Source: Phoronis australis (Eukaryota; Phoronida; Phoronidae). Taken from it: 64,000 nucleotides of DNA. A program made the translations under genes and the position numbers. Positions 23,587 through 37,000 of the stretch are shown piece after piece; position 1 is the first letter of the stretch, and each line of letters starts with the position of its first letter. The DNA lies in contig NMRA01000227.1 in NCBI GenBank assembly GCA_002633005.1, forward strand, positions 568,219 to 632,218, given 5' to 3'. The notes beneath the pieces are model-generated. The model saw only the letters and a list, made by a program, of their open reading frames with translations, was not told the origin of the DNA and did not search any database.

Positions 23587-24894
23587 ACAAGACATTATAT
23601 CTTAAGCATATATTTTCTTTGATGTAATTCATTTTGAGAAATAAATAATCTAAATATACAACTCCCAGTCCTGCTTGCAAATTGTCCACTGTTAGCAAGT
23701 CTAGTGAATGGTAACGATTAAGATGACACAGATCATTGTAACTATACCATAAATATCCCATATATTAATGGTTTACATTTTTACAAACCATTTTACTAAA
23801 GCGGTGTTGTAACGCCGCCGTCACGCTGACAATAAATGACACTCATTTCCCATTTTGCCCACGACTAAATCAGCTGACTGACTGGTAGATTTGCCGAATG
23901 TTATCAGACAGAAACAAAAAAAAAATAATTTTCCAAAATAAATTTTAATGAACATGCGCGATATGAGAATGAAACAACTTCGTTTTTCAACAGCGAAGAT
24001 AAAAAAGAACACAAGACTTGATCGTACCGTGGCCCAAAGATGACATGGCATGTTTCTTTTTTAATTACCTCAGGATCTCGAGACCCTGAGAAAATTAAAA
24101 AAAGAAACGCTCAATGTCACCTTTGAGCCACCGTATGATTGACAGTGGTCCGAGGAATGTATTTTGACTGATAGGCTATAGAAAAACACAGTGTTACAGT
24201 CAAGCGCTACAAGCCACATATGGTTGTCTTCTTGTGACGTGGTAGGATATGACGTGGTCAATTTCTGCGCGTACTTTCAAATTTCATAATTATAGTTTAA
24301 TCCGAGTTATATAAAAATTTCAACATTTTTAGATCAAAGAAAATTCGAGGAGCATGGACTACTAGTTCAGACTGGTTAAGACACTTTGATTAGCAATAAT
24401 TTCCAAGATTTTTTATTTTGTGCGTCTGTACGATTTCGTATTAAAGGGGCATATTACCTTTTGAATAGGCTTCTTGTCAATTAAGCATATTTTATTTATT
24501 GTAAAAGCCATTTTGGACTTAAAATATTAACAATTCCTCGAACCGGAAGTGTGAGTAAACTGAGCAGCCTGCGCTCTGTCCCTTTTCTGTTCTGATAAAT
24601 GAGCTTGGCAGCCGAGTCGACCACCGATTTCCAGGGCTAGTACGGACAACATGTTATTTCGCCATGTGACTTGAGCAATGATGCCGAAATAGGTAATGTG
24701 CAACAGCGATTCAGCCGCCCAAGCCGCTCGACTCTTAACAGTGCCACACACCAAGTTTGGAGAACTGTTAACTAAATTTTGACAAAAATCCACCAAAAAG
24801 GTAAAAAATAGGACAAATTCGCCGAGTTTCCAAAACCAATTTAAAAAAGGTAACACTCACTTTACTTAGTAAATACTATACAAGTTGTTTTTCT
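23587..24894. other. Intergenic, nothing recognised
   Basis: Short open frames only, with no conserved motif, intron boundaries or repeat structure that can be supported. Confidence 0.4.
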
Positions 24895-25232
24895 CTCACA
24901 TAAAGTAACATCCGCTTTATATGGTGAATTAGCTGTCATTTAATCTTTCATAAAAACACCCCTTTACATGTTAAATGTCACACGATTGCCTGTCGCGTAT
25001 CTTCTCTCATTACCAACAACTCCTTTGCATGATAAACGTACGATTTCGCATGTCCTCTCTCATAAAGCATCAACCCCTCTACATGGTAACGAATGCCTGT
25101 CGTGTAGTCTGTCACATAAAAACACCCTCTTTATATGGTAAACTTGTTATACGATTGACCGTCGTGTATGCCCTCATAACATCCCCTTTGCCTGTTAAAG
25201 TTACGATTGTCACTCCTTTTACATAGTAACGA
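24895..25232. repeat. Degenerate ~60-bp tandem repeat
   Basis: Five to six diverged units recur, each with CATAAA.ACACCCC, then TTTACATGGTAA, then ACGATTGCCTGTCGTGTA. Spacing drifts between about 55 and 70 bp, so this is an old, decayed minisatellite. Confidence 0.65.
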
Positions 25233-25325
25233 TTGAATGCGCGCACCCAGGGGGAGCTCGGGGGGGTTCGAACGAGCCCCCCCCCCCAACTGGCAAAGTG
25301 GGCCGCAAGAGGTTCGAGTCGTCAA
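25226..25325 (+). repeat. Partial copy of the ATGCGCGCACCC repeat
   Basis: It starts ATGCGCGCACCC and shares the G/C-rich stretch, TTCGAACGAGCCCCC and TGGCAAAGTGGG with 52924-53010. A GAGGTTCGAGTC box-B-like motif follows. Confidence 0.55.
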
Positions 25326-25894
25326 CTTTACCACTGCAGCTCTCAGCGACTGACGTCATCGAATGTGAAAATAGAATACTAAATGTGCACGCGCAACAAT
25401 CGCATGTTCAGCACAGGGCATTCTACCGACATTTATACGCTATAATAAATAAGACGCGTAATTTCCACAAAAACGATATTTTAATTCAGTGAAAATTTTC
25501 TCTCATGTTCTCACATGTAAATCACCGATCTCCAATTTGAATGCGGGTATCGCGTCGTCGGGATCCTTTGACTTGAGCATTATACTCAGTTACCAGTGGT
25601 AACCTACTTTAGCAGACGATATTTTTCCGGTCGAAGCTTAGCGTGATAAATGTGTAGTAACTATAATAGTTGCTAAACCGTAATTTATAGATTCACTTTA
25701 TTTCCATTTTATTTAAATTTTCAACTGGTTTTGAGTAAAAGCATTATTTGACAAAAATAGCTCGGCTTTTCTTAAAAGGTCACAACCTCCGACCCCGGGC
25801 CTCTGACATAGAAAGTAGTTACAAAGCCGAGGCGAGTGGAGAAAGTTAGATCGATTCATTGCAATGTTTCTCGCTCAGTATGTGGTATAAATAC

Positions 25895-26016
25895 ATTATT
25901 ACATGTTCTCAGTCGATATCCCCCTTATCTAGAGCCCTCGTAGATTTTGGAGAATTATCTCCAAAATCCACTCGTGCTGTAGAGTACGGGGGATAATGAC
26001 TTCGCCATGTAATAAT
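25895..26016. mobile_element. Full-length foldback (hairpin) MITE, about 122 bp
   Basis: The whole segment is an imperfect palindrome. The outer arms ATTATTACATG and CATGTAATAAT, the middle ATCCCCC and GGGGGAT, and an inner perfect 11-bp stem GATTTTGGAGA / TCTCCAAAATC around an ATTA loop all lie in register. As DNA it is a foldback MITE; as RNA it would make a long hairpin. There is no coding content. Confidence 0.75.
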
Positions 26017-26202
26017 CTATTATATAAAACGCATCGTTTGCACAAACTCCGTCTCCCCCGCTCCATTACAGACCTTCGTTGCGCGCGTTTCGGCACCACC
26101 TTGGTCACAGGTATTGCACCGGCACCCTATTTGGATTCGAGGTGTTCTATTTTTTACTCATGGGCCGTTTTTTGCGGACGCGGAGGGGGGTGGCCAGTTT
26201 CG

Positions 26203-26300
26203 TATTGGCCTTGGTGACGTCAGTCGGTCGGCTCAAAAGGTCTGGGTGACGTCACTCCGTCGGCTTAATTTCACTCCCTCCGGCTTTTGTCTCGTATATA
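26203..26300 (+). promoter_or_regulatory. Promoter-like block: CCAAT (inverted), two CREs, TATA
   Basis: Inverted CCAAT (ATTGG, about 26204-26208), two perfect CRE palindromes TGACGTCA at 26215-26222 and 26247-26254 (about 32 bp apart, within a repeated GGTGACGTCA...GTCGGCT unit), and TATATA at 26295-26300 follow in the order and spacing of a CREB/ATF-driven core promoter. A start site near 26325 would be expected on the plus strand. The next gene, encoding the DUF4434 protein, starts translation 1.2 kb downstream. No transcript evidence is available here. Confidence 0.4.
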
Positions 26301-26668
26301 ATTCATCGGCACTCACAGTTTTCAAAACGACGGCAGATAGGATTTTCCTTTGTTACAAAAGGGGAAGAATTGTGAAAACTAACGTTTATTAGATTTTGTT
26401 TACTTCTGTAAACGGCTATAACGGGCACTGTGAATGTCGATTCATTTCCAGATTCTGCATGCACCCCTGCACTAAGGCAGGTTGTTAGCTCTAAGTTTCA
26501 CGATGAGGTGACGAGCTGAGCCTCCGGGTTGTGTGAAATAATGGTGTCTAACGGAGCTCAACTCACAGCTACCTAGCTTTTGATGTTGACGAAAGTCTTC
26601 ATATAGCTAGCTGGATTTCTACCGCAATATGTACATTTATGATGCAACTTTTGTAAATACATCCTGGC

Positions 26669-26827
26669 CAGAGGCGGATCCAGGATTTTGAGTTGGGGGG
26701 CATGGCAAATAGAGTATTAGCAGGAAGAGATAACCGAGACATTTGCACCCCCAAACTGCTAAATGGAAGCTGGGAGAATTTTATGGGGGGCCATGGCTCC
26801 CTTGGCCCCCCTCTAAATCCGCTACTG
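26669..26827. mobile_element. Short hAT-like MITE, 159 bp
   Basis: It starts CAGAGGCGGATCCAGGATTTT and ends CCTCTAAATCCGCTACTG, imperfect inverted ends. It is the same family as 51640-51799 (160 bp), sharing GAGTTGGGGGGC, GAGTATTAGC and TGGGAGAATTTT. Confidence 0.75.
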
Positions 26828-27133
26828 ACATCTATATACTTTGTGTACTATACAATATTTTAAATGCATTCTTAGTTTTCACTTTAAACTGAAGAACATC
26901 TGATTACCGTACTTCAGTTTGTGTTACGGCAGCTGAAGAATTCCACAGCGGCACACCTTAATTGCCTACTAGGTGAGAGAAATTCTGCTTGAAGCTTTGA
27001 ACACGGTCTCTTCAAGAAGTAGTCCTATCTTTTGCGATGAACACTCGATCGATTCACTCTTGGGAGGTGAAGCTATTTCCCCTCGACGTTTCCCACTAGC
27101 TGCTACCCGTGCGAAAGCACGAGTAACGGCTAG

Positions 27134-27144
27134 TCTATATATAT
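27134..27144 (+). promoter_or_regulatory. TATA-like stretch upstream of DUF4434 gene
   Basis: TATATATATAT lies about 380 bp before the ATG at 27517. A small perfect hairpin CGTGCGAAAGCACG precedes it. It could be a core promoter element or chance AT richness. Confidence 0.25.
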
Positions 27145-27516
27145 ATTTGTTAAAATACCGACGAACTGACGAAGTTTGCACTTGGTCTTGGGTTATGCCA
27201 TGCGTGAATATTGCAGCTTTATTTTGATAAGAAATTTTAGCTTTTGTTCAAGTCAGAATCACAAGTTCATATTGTTGGTTTATTATCACTCGACTTCAGC
27301 TTACATTGGAATGGCCTGGAAGTTTTAGTTTTCCGTCACACCTTCATGAAAGTCTGTTTAGACATTGGAAATTCTCGCTGTTTCTTAAAGCATTTGATAA
27401 TTCCCCACGTGATTCGTGAGAATCAGTGTCTGTTGCGACGAGATAAGATTACTACCTGTTCGTTCTACAATACTTGAGGGGATCTTTGATTAAACTACAG
27501 CAAGTTGACCGACATC

Positions 27517-27962
27517 ATGACTGCAGTGCAATACTCTACAGCAATCTTTTTCATCTTTTCCACGTTTTCCCGCGTCACTGTTAACACTGGTTATCCTGTT
27601 AGTGGGTCTTGGTTCAAACCTCGATATAGTTTGAGCGAATGGGACAGCGTCTTAACTAAATTCCAGAAAACTGGAGGCGACACCGTGCTCACGCGTGGAC
27701 AGACCTTTTATAACAGGACGAAGGCAGATATCATTAGCGACCCAGACTTCAAGTGGTGCAGAACCACTGCACCTGGTCGGCACTGTGTTGAGGAGACTGA
27801 AGATGATCTTTCCAAGCACGGATTGTCTGTAGAGTTCTGGGTGACGTACAAGAGCGAGGAAGATCATGGTGCAAAGGTCATGACCTGCGCGCCGTATGAA
27901 AAAATGTACAATGGTTCGAGGATCTATCGCCGCCTGGTGTTCCAAGCGAAAAATATGTATAC
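27517..27962 (+). CDS. DUF4434 gene exon 1 (signal peptide, barrel start)
   Basis: The first ATG after an in-frame TTG is chosen because it begins directly before a hydrophobic signal core. Donor TATAC|GTAAGT, phase 2. Four cysteines near the middle and end may pair. Confidence 0.8.
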
Positions 27963-30900
27963 GTAAGTACAGTTAACCAGCAGGTTTTTTAAATCTAATT
28001 AGCGTATAACAAAATGAACAGAATGAGCTGACGTGATGTACAAGTTATATGGAGTGCAGTTTAGGCCATAAGAATGTTACCTTGGTAGATCCTGTTTTAC
28101 ATCGCGGCGAATGCCGAATGTTCGGTTTAATTTACTAGTTAAAAACGAATCATGGAAAACGGAAAATTAAGAGTTTTCGTTTTCTATGAACATAATGTAG
28201 TCGCAATGGAGTTCATAGTTGTTTTGGCTAGATAAACAGCTTCAGTCTTAATATATCATACCTTGAATTTGTCGTTCAAACAAATTTATAGGAACACCAG
28301 ACCTGTTTTTCTGATACAAAATAAAAATGCTCTGTAACCTCCACAAAACTCAGAAGTTAGGAGAAAAATTTGAAAACTCCTTTCACAGTCTGCTAAACAG
28401 GCAAACGTGTCCTACGCTTTTAGCGAATAACACGGCAACTGTGGGAAAAGTCCACCCACCAAGGATCATAGTGTCCAATCTGTGGCACAGGGAGTATGAG
28501 TTCTTGGTTGATTCCTGTCTTTTACTTGGAAGATTGACGCCAATGATGTATTAGAAGGTGACAGAACGAGGATTGGTGGAAACCATCTGAACAGGGTTTA
28601 GTATCCTTTTAAACCGGCTAAATATCCGGTCGTTCCGGACAGTTCTCCTTTTTCAGTACCGTCGGAGATCAACATTCTTATTGATCTAGGTCCGTAATGT
28701 AGCATCTGCTTCACGGCGAGTGAACACGGCTGAGAGGTAATGGGTTCATCCCCTGTCCTAACGCGAGATCAGCTCAGTTCTCCGTGCAACATTCAACCAC
28801 CACTACCGGGTTACAACCTAGAAAAAAGTCTTTGACAAAACTGCCTTCCTCATAAATTGACAGTTGTGAAATGGAATGTTCTTGACCTCCAAACACCGAA
28901 GTTCTTGAAGGAGAGGGATGCTAATATAAAAATTATGTTGGTTGTTTTAATGTTAAAACACCATTTCGTGATCTGTACCGTTACTCAATCACTTTCAGTT
29001 GAGTGTGCAACTTAATTACACATGTCGCAGTATATATGTATTATATATATACTAATATGCTTTTTGGGTCGTTTTGCAACCCGAAATAAACATTGTACTC
29101 AGGTGAAATCTGAACTGGCTCCATATACATCGCTGTTACGAATCATTGAATGTGGGGGATGTTATATTTGTTGTATACCTAATAGTAAGCAGGATACAAT
29201 GTGCGTGACTACGACCGTGTTAAGTAAATCATATGCATACTTTCCCAGTGGTATTGCTGCAAAATGATGGATGGTGATTCCATTGAAATTATACGTAATG
29301 CTTATATTCGTCTTACACACTATCACATCAGTAAAACGCGTCACATTTCACTTCACTTTTTAGATTTTGGCTACCCCTGCACGTAGACGAGTTGCCTGCT
29401 ACCGGCATTTGATTCCCCAGCACCTCGGTTAGCATTTGTCTAGGAAATTCATCCTTTCCCTTGCATCGGGTGGTACGATATGTGTTGACGAACGGAACTT
29501 GTAAATCCCAGCTACTGCATTACTTACCCGGCATCTTTCGTTTCTTCTTTACTTGCTTAATTACCCCCTTTCTTTATTACGTAATATCCTTACCTTTTTG
29601 TTGACGTATATACCTAAACACTTACCCTTACTTATAGCGGAGATGATTGTGACTTCTCGACCAGCAAGGCTGCAATAGTGATCTTCACATTATACTCTGG
29701 AATGGATTCTAACCAACTACTTGTTGAAAGTGCATCTAAGAAGAACATGTCAGTCTTCCTAGGCCTTCCGCGTCTACCAGATCTGGATGAGACAGATTCG
29801 CACGCCGGTGATTTGTTCTATGTATACTTTGGACTCATAAACCGACTTCTCCAGGACTATGAGAAACGATTCGCGAACCCAAATGGGAAGTCACTTACTG
29901 GATATTACTCGGCAGATGGCGCAGATATGGGTGGTCTTGTCAGTATTGATGGTCAATCGCCTAAAGGATACCTTGTTCAAGTTTATAGGGAGCTCAGTTT
30001 CCTTGTTGGATACCAAAAGAAAAAATTTGCTATTTCACTTTATGCAAACCTCAACAAATTTAAGGGAAACTACACCATCACGAACCATGTAAATAGCTTC
30101 CAATCGTACATTTTCCTTCCGGGTGCAATTTTCATCGTCCACGAAGGAAGAGGAATGGGCAACATGGCTTACTATTGGAAAAACGAAAATAATACGTCCA
30201 TTGCTAGCAGAGATCCCATGCTGTTTAATATTCTGCAGTCGGAACGTTTAGATATTCCACAAAATGCCACTTTTGATGAAGTGTTCAATGGAAGTGTTCA
30301 AGAGGTGAGTACGAAAAACCTTAAAGGGGAATGCCACCCGATTTAATTAGTTGTCGTTACCGTTTTATCGGTCTATCTACATCACCTGGCTATACAGTCG
30401 AAAGGTGTCGCGTTAACCTGTGAAGAAGGTGAGTACACGACAAAACGACGTCAGTGGTTCTTCAGCTGAGTGTGTGCCACTATAGTGTGGCGTATCGTTC
30501 CCGCTTGAGCGAACCAGGAAACTGCAAGGAAAGCGGGTATATCATTTTTTTCGATTTCCTCGAGAACCCCCAATGCTTCAGTTCAGAAGTGGTTCCCGAC
30601 AGTAAAGAAACAACAAAAAGTACCAAGTATGAGGCCGTGAAATATCTCCATGTCTGTGGCCTATATTGCTCTGTTTCAAAATGAATTATTTTCATCCTTA
30701 CCAGTGTTTACAAAAAACTGAAACAAAGTGTCAAAATCTGTCTCAGTAGATACAATTTTTTATGCCTTAGGAGTGTTCGTGAGTGCAAATGGTTTGAAAA
30801 ATCAACAATGAATAAATCATACTGAGTTACCGGCTTCAGATACAATAAAACTAATTGACCGGCCGGCCACCCGTGTGAGCGCATGCTAATCCAGTGTTTG

Positions 30901-30973
30901 TTGACAGAAAGTTGTTATGAAACGATAACTCGATTTTATATGCTGTGGTCAGATATTATGGGAATCTTTATTT

Positions 30974-31052
<79 letters not shown>

Positions 31053-34000
31053 CATTATTCAAACCATTGTACCTTTTCCCTATACGGTTCTGTAGAAGAG
31101 GAACCTGCCTTCGCGGCCCCCGAGGAGTATGCAGATGTGCAAATTCGCGGCAAATTCAACAAACTATTCACGTGCACATTATTTCTTTGGTTCACTAGTC
31201 TAGTCTTTTCGTGACAGGAGCTTTAGTTTTCAACTTTCGCAGCTGACTAACCTAGCTGGTTTATATTTGTAATGTCTCTAGTCCGGCTGCGACAGGACTG
31301 ATCGGGTTCCAAGCCACTAAGTTATAACGAGCGTTTTGTATTTAGAACTGAAAAAATTCGCAAGTCTAAAATTACAACACACGGCTATGTTCTCTTGTTT
31401 GTATTTCACGGAAGAATAAATAATTCGAATTTATCACCGAACAGAGCACAGAGCCCAAACTCCAGAGACCGACCTTGGTAAATTGGCCTACCGAACTTTG
31501 TAGGCTATGGTACCTTCAAATACCTATAAATCCGTAACAGCGAAATAAAACAACACGTTTGTTCAAGAACTCGATGTAGCTGTAAGGGTTTTACATTGAA
31601 TTTTAATGATTTATTGGTGTAAAACGATGATATAAAGCGATAAGCTGACACCAGTAAGCATCTTGTGAACTGCTGAGCAGACTGTGATAGAACCTGTGAC
31701 GTCATTGGTTTATTTCAGCACCTCCGTCTGCCGTCTGGTGTCACGTAAAATCCCTAGATATGTATTGGGTCACATTTGGTTTTTCTGACGCAAAACGTGT
31801 TTTCATTTTTATGCTGATTTTACAAAATTGTTTTTTTCGATAAAAAGCTGTCAACTTCGTAAGACTATTGAAACATTTTAAAAGTTCGGAATAACTATGA
31901 TTTTTTTCTCTGAATGTGTGTGACCTTAAGATCCAGAAACGCTTCATGTTTAAGATTCACGTTTTTAGTATTCAAGTGCTGGCTTTTCAAAAATTGAGAA
32001 TGAGATTATTTCGGCCATCTTTAATATGAAATCAGGGGCGAACCGTTACCCCTTCTGCTAACTTTAGCGATTTTTCTTTGCAGTCCGGTGACAACATTCA
32101 CTTCAAATTGGTAGTGAAGGGGCAGTAGTGCGATGAGTATGGGACAACAGTGAAACTGGTGATGATTGTGAAGGTTCCGGGGGCGACTTCGTTCCCTCAA
32201 CACATTACAAAACGCTATTATACCCATACAGTGAAGTCTGCCTGTACATCAAAGATCAGTCCCTAAAATACACAAAAGCAGAGTTATGTAACTAGAAAAC
32301 ATACAACTAAACGTTTACCTTTCAACAGGCTTTCATGGTATGGGTGATGAAATCGTCTCTTATTTGTGATTCTTTTTAAGAGTTGGGTAACCAGTTCAGC
32401 GGCCTAAAGAAGTGTTGTCAATGTCTTCTCGAGCGGACACACGAAAATAATCCTAATTGCATAAACCATTTTTGCCATTTACGGTATAGATTTCCTGGAT
32501 GATTAGCGTGCACCCAAACAGCGTGCCCCCAAAAAGCTGCCTTTGTTAGATAATTCTCATAGTACTGGCGTGAAAGTTAAAAAAATGTCCCCTTGTATAA
32601 ATATAACTTCCCACTTCCATTTACTTAAACGTGATCACCCATATAATGGCCCTTATGCCTGCATTCAAACATTTGCAGTAATCCTTGCTACAGAGGTTGG
32701 TAATATAGTGAGATGTTATGGTGAGAGCTTGTAATATGTAAAAATGCTGGAGGATGTAGTTATTAAGTCCAATGACCTTGGCCTTTTTCAAATTTGTATA
32801 ATTGGCATTTTTAGAATCTGTACATAGTGATGCATGTCAAATATTATCTGATGAGTATTTTGTTGGTATCAGAAGCTTCCGCCCTTGGCCTTGATCGCAA
32901 AGGGTCCTTCTGTAAATTTTAACCCCAACGATAACAGCGATTAAAAGTACGAATCAATATTTTGTCTATTTTTCCTTCTTGTTACAGCAGACTAAGCTGA
33001 TGTGACGATATATAGTATTGAACAAATCAAAATGTATGAACATACATCATCAAGAAGGAATTGTTGATCTCTAAACCTCGTCAATCAACCAACAGAAAAA
33101 GACATTCACTTAACAAAGCTTCCTAGTAGAACGGGCTGGGTATTAACCCAGGTGTTCTAGAGCTTCGTGTAAAAGTTGCGGTCTGATTTAGAGGTGGCAG
33201 CCATGCGATATGGACCTCTTTTAGCCTGTCATTTCATTTAATCCTTTTTTCTGGCTATTTTTCGCTAACCTCGTCTCTTTAAATACGGCTGCAAGGGTAC
33301 ACTTGAAAACAGTTCTTTGTACATCTGCAAACTTTATGCCAAGAACGTGTTCACGTCACGAGCAAATCAGGAGCTCCCTTTGCCTTTGTGTGGTGCCCAC
33401 ATAGACTCAGTCTCATTAGAACTGGACCGTGGCCACCACTCTTTAAAGAAGTCGATGGATGTGCTGATGCTCCAAATGCATTCGGGGCAGACACCCACTG
33501 CCTTGCAATGTCATCAAATGCAGTTTCCCTCACTAGATCACACGATTGTCTATCAAGGCCCAAGGGAGTATTTATTTCAAACAAAGAAGTGAACAATATA
33601 TTGTGCATCCGTGCACCGAGCAATGTATCAAACACGCCCACTCTGGCCAGGGTGGAGGTGCAGTGGCGGATCTAGAATATCACAAGGGGGGGCCCAACAT
33701 TTTCTCCGGTTGTAAGCATTTGCGCAAACCACGATTGTAGATGAGCACAGCACCGAATGGGGGGAGGCCCAGGAAATTTTTCTGTTTTTTCCTCTAAAAA
33801 TCAAGCATCTTCCTTGATTTCTGATGTATTATCCAAGAAAAAAAGAAAAAAAAACACGGAGAACGTGTCACACAGGAAAAATTGCGAGCTTCACAGACTC
33901 GGACTCACGACCTAGATGATAGAACGCGCGTGCTTTACCACTACACCACGACTTCACTAATACAAAGAAACTAAGAGAGCTACTTGTTTATTTGGTCCAC

Positions 34001-37000
34001 AGCGTTTGCGCGCGAAATCTACTTCTTTTTGTAATGTTTATTACACGTTTTATATTTTGTGTAATCGGTTTTTAACAAATTTGTTGTATTTAAAATAGTC
34101 TTCAAATGCCCAAAAGACCAAATCCGTTTTTCGTGTTGGCAAAAATGACGGGATTGCTTTAGAAATCGTCTTAAGTTAAGGTTTGACAAAGAGAGAATTA
34201 ATGAGTTTCTGAGTGATTCACTTAGGCTTCGATTAAAATTCACATTTTACCAGCAGCTTCAGTTTTTTCATCGTCACTCAGGCTCCATTTTCTTTAAAAA
34301 ATGAAGTAAAATTTCCCCATTGCACAGTGGAGCAGACGACGGAAACGGAGTCGTAGTGCGTAGCGCCACTGCCGGTCGCCTGGGATATCGCGGGAGAGCT
34401 TACACTTAGCCATAGTTCCGTTACGAATGCGCCGTGTTCCGAATTTGACACTTGAAATTGGATCTGAGCCCCCCCCCCAAACACTAAAACTGCACACATT
34501 TAAATCTTTTTCATCCGTATAATTTTAACTACCGGGGCAAACTAATGAACTCAACATTTCCCTACGCTCCTGCTGTTTTATTTTTTCTGCGGCAGCCAAG
34601 AGGGGGAGGGGGGCCTGGCCCCCCCTAAATCCGCCTATGAGGTGGATATGAATCCACTGGTAAAATTCCAGCCAATTCTGTGACGGGCCATGTAATTTTT
34701 TTTGATTTCATAGGTTCTCTCAGAAATTGCTACTTAACTGTTTTAAAATTCTAACTGTTCGAATTTGCTACACCAGTTCAAGCGTTTTACCGTTGTGTGT
34801 CCATGTATACTTTTGCTTGCCTTTCTGTTTCCTTTACTGAAAAGATATAAGGCCAAAAAGTATAGTCGATTGTGGTCTGTTCAGTTTTGGAAATCGATTT
34901 GGTGGTGCAATATTTCATTTAGTTGCTCGCTTTTCTAAAAAGGAGACGAGCAAAAATGGCGGGGCATCTTATTACTCAATTCTAACCAGTTTTCGTGGGA
35001 GGGACGCTACCTGAACTTGTGTCAGTGCTCGGTCAGCTAACTTGCCAAGGTTTTATATTTTCAAACCCGCAAGTTCATCAGTTAAACGCAACAAGTTACC
35101 AATATTTACACAAGTAACCCCATCGATCATCGACGTCAGTGACATTTCAGTTTCCGTCTCCTCTCGTTTGGCCTTATTCTGCCAGTTCCCGATGTCAGAA
35201 GTTGCTTGACCATGACTTATTGAGCATGATCACTATATGAGTGTTTATAACGTACGGTTATCACTAGAGTGCGGAATAACAATTTTTTGAGAAATTAGAA
35301 TACTTATCTTAGTACACTAGCTAAATATAGAACTCGACATGTTGACTGAAATTGTTCGTGATCGCCACATTCTGGGTAACGTATGTCACGTGGCATTCTT
35401 CGTTATGAATATTTATGAGCTATGATTGCAAGATCTCTGTTTATGTCAAAGTTTTGTCTCAAAAATTGTGTATCACAATGATTCAGGAGCAGACATTTAT
35501 CCAGTGAGGTTTAACTCCACCAGCTGCCGCGAAGATGCAGTTCCGAATCCGTTCCGGAGCTGATCTCCGAAAATCACCTTTCTCGCCATAATACTACTTT
35601 AAACTGCTACTTTTAACGATTTGTCGCCGTTGTGTTTCTTCTACTGTCTCCGATATGCCTGCTAGTACACACTGTCCGCATTACTTAGATTACCAGGTGG
35701 ACTTCTCTGAATTTTTGTATGGAAAAATAAAAAAGTTGGCCAGATGATACTGTTTTCATTCCTCGAAATTCTCTTTCGTTTTTGAGCCCCGACGGCAAAA
35801 ACGACCGACGAGCGCCAGTCGCAAAGAAAGCTGTGATTTGGAGCTGAGCGAGACAAAGTAATTTATTTTTCACGACAGACAGAAAAACAAATGCAACCTA
35901 CAAGTCATAACAGTCGGGTTTTGTGTGCCGCCATGATGGCGATCACGGTGCATTGTTATTTGAGTGGACAAATCAAGTTGCTTGCGCTTTTCATTTACAG
36001 GTACAGTGGCGATTCTAGGATATCACAAGGGGGGGTCCAACATTTTGTCCGGCTGTAAGCATTTACGCAAACCACGATTGTAGATGCGTAATGCACCGAA
36101 TGGGGGAGGTCGGGGTTTGCCCCCCTCCTGCCCAGGAAATTTTTCTGTTTTTCCTCTAAAAATCAAGCATTTTCCTTGATTCCTGAAGTATTATCCAAGA
36201 AAAAAAGGCAAAAGAAAAAAAAAAAAAAAAAAACACGGAGAACGTGTCAAACAGGAAAACCGCATGTACCACTGACTCGAACTCACGCCCTGGCGGAGAG
36301 AGCGCGCTTGCTTTACCACTACACGTTTTATATTTTGTGCAATCAGTTCCTAACAAATTTGTTGTACTTAAAATAGTCTTCAAATGCCCAAAAGACCAAA
36401 TCCGTTTTTCGTGGTGGCAATAACGACGGGATTGCTTTGGAAATCGTCTTAAGTTAAGGTTTGACAAAGAGAGAATTATGTGTTTCTGAGTGATTCACCA
36501 AGGCTTCGATTAAAATTCACATCTTACCAGCAGTTTCTGTTTTTTCATCGTCACTCAGATTCCATTTTCTTTAAAAATGAAGTAAATTTTCTTCATTGCA
36601 CAGAGGAGCAGACGACGGAAACGGAGTCGTAGTGAGCAGCGCCACTGCCGGTCGCCTGGGATATCGCGGGAGAGCTTATACTTAGCCATAGTTCTGTTAC
36701 GAATGCGCCGTGTTCCAAATTTGACTCTTGAAATTGGATCTGAGCCCCCCCCCAAAAAAAAACACTAAAACTGCACACATTTAAATCTTGTTTCATCCGT
36801 ATAATTTTAATTACCGGGGTTAATTAATAAACTCAACATTTCCCTACGCTCAGATTGCTGTTTTATTTTTTTGCGGCAGCCAAGGAGAGGGGGGTGGGCC
36901 CCCTGGGCCCCCTAAATCCTCCTATGAGGTAATTATGCATTGCTTGAAAAGTCATGGAGTTTCAAATCTTGCTTGCCGTGCTCTTTTGCAACTTTTTCAA

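Noticed and set aside
27106-27119. CGTGCGAAAGCACG hairpin as part of a hammerhead ribozyme
   Set aside because: The CUGAUGA core and flanking stems are absent; only a small stem with a GAAA loop is seen.
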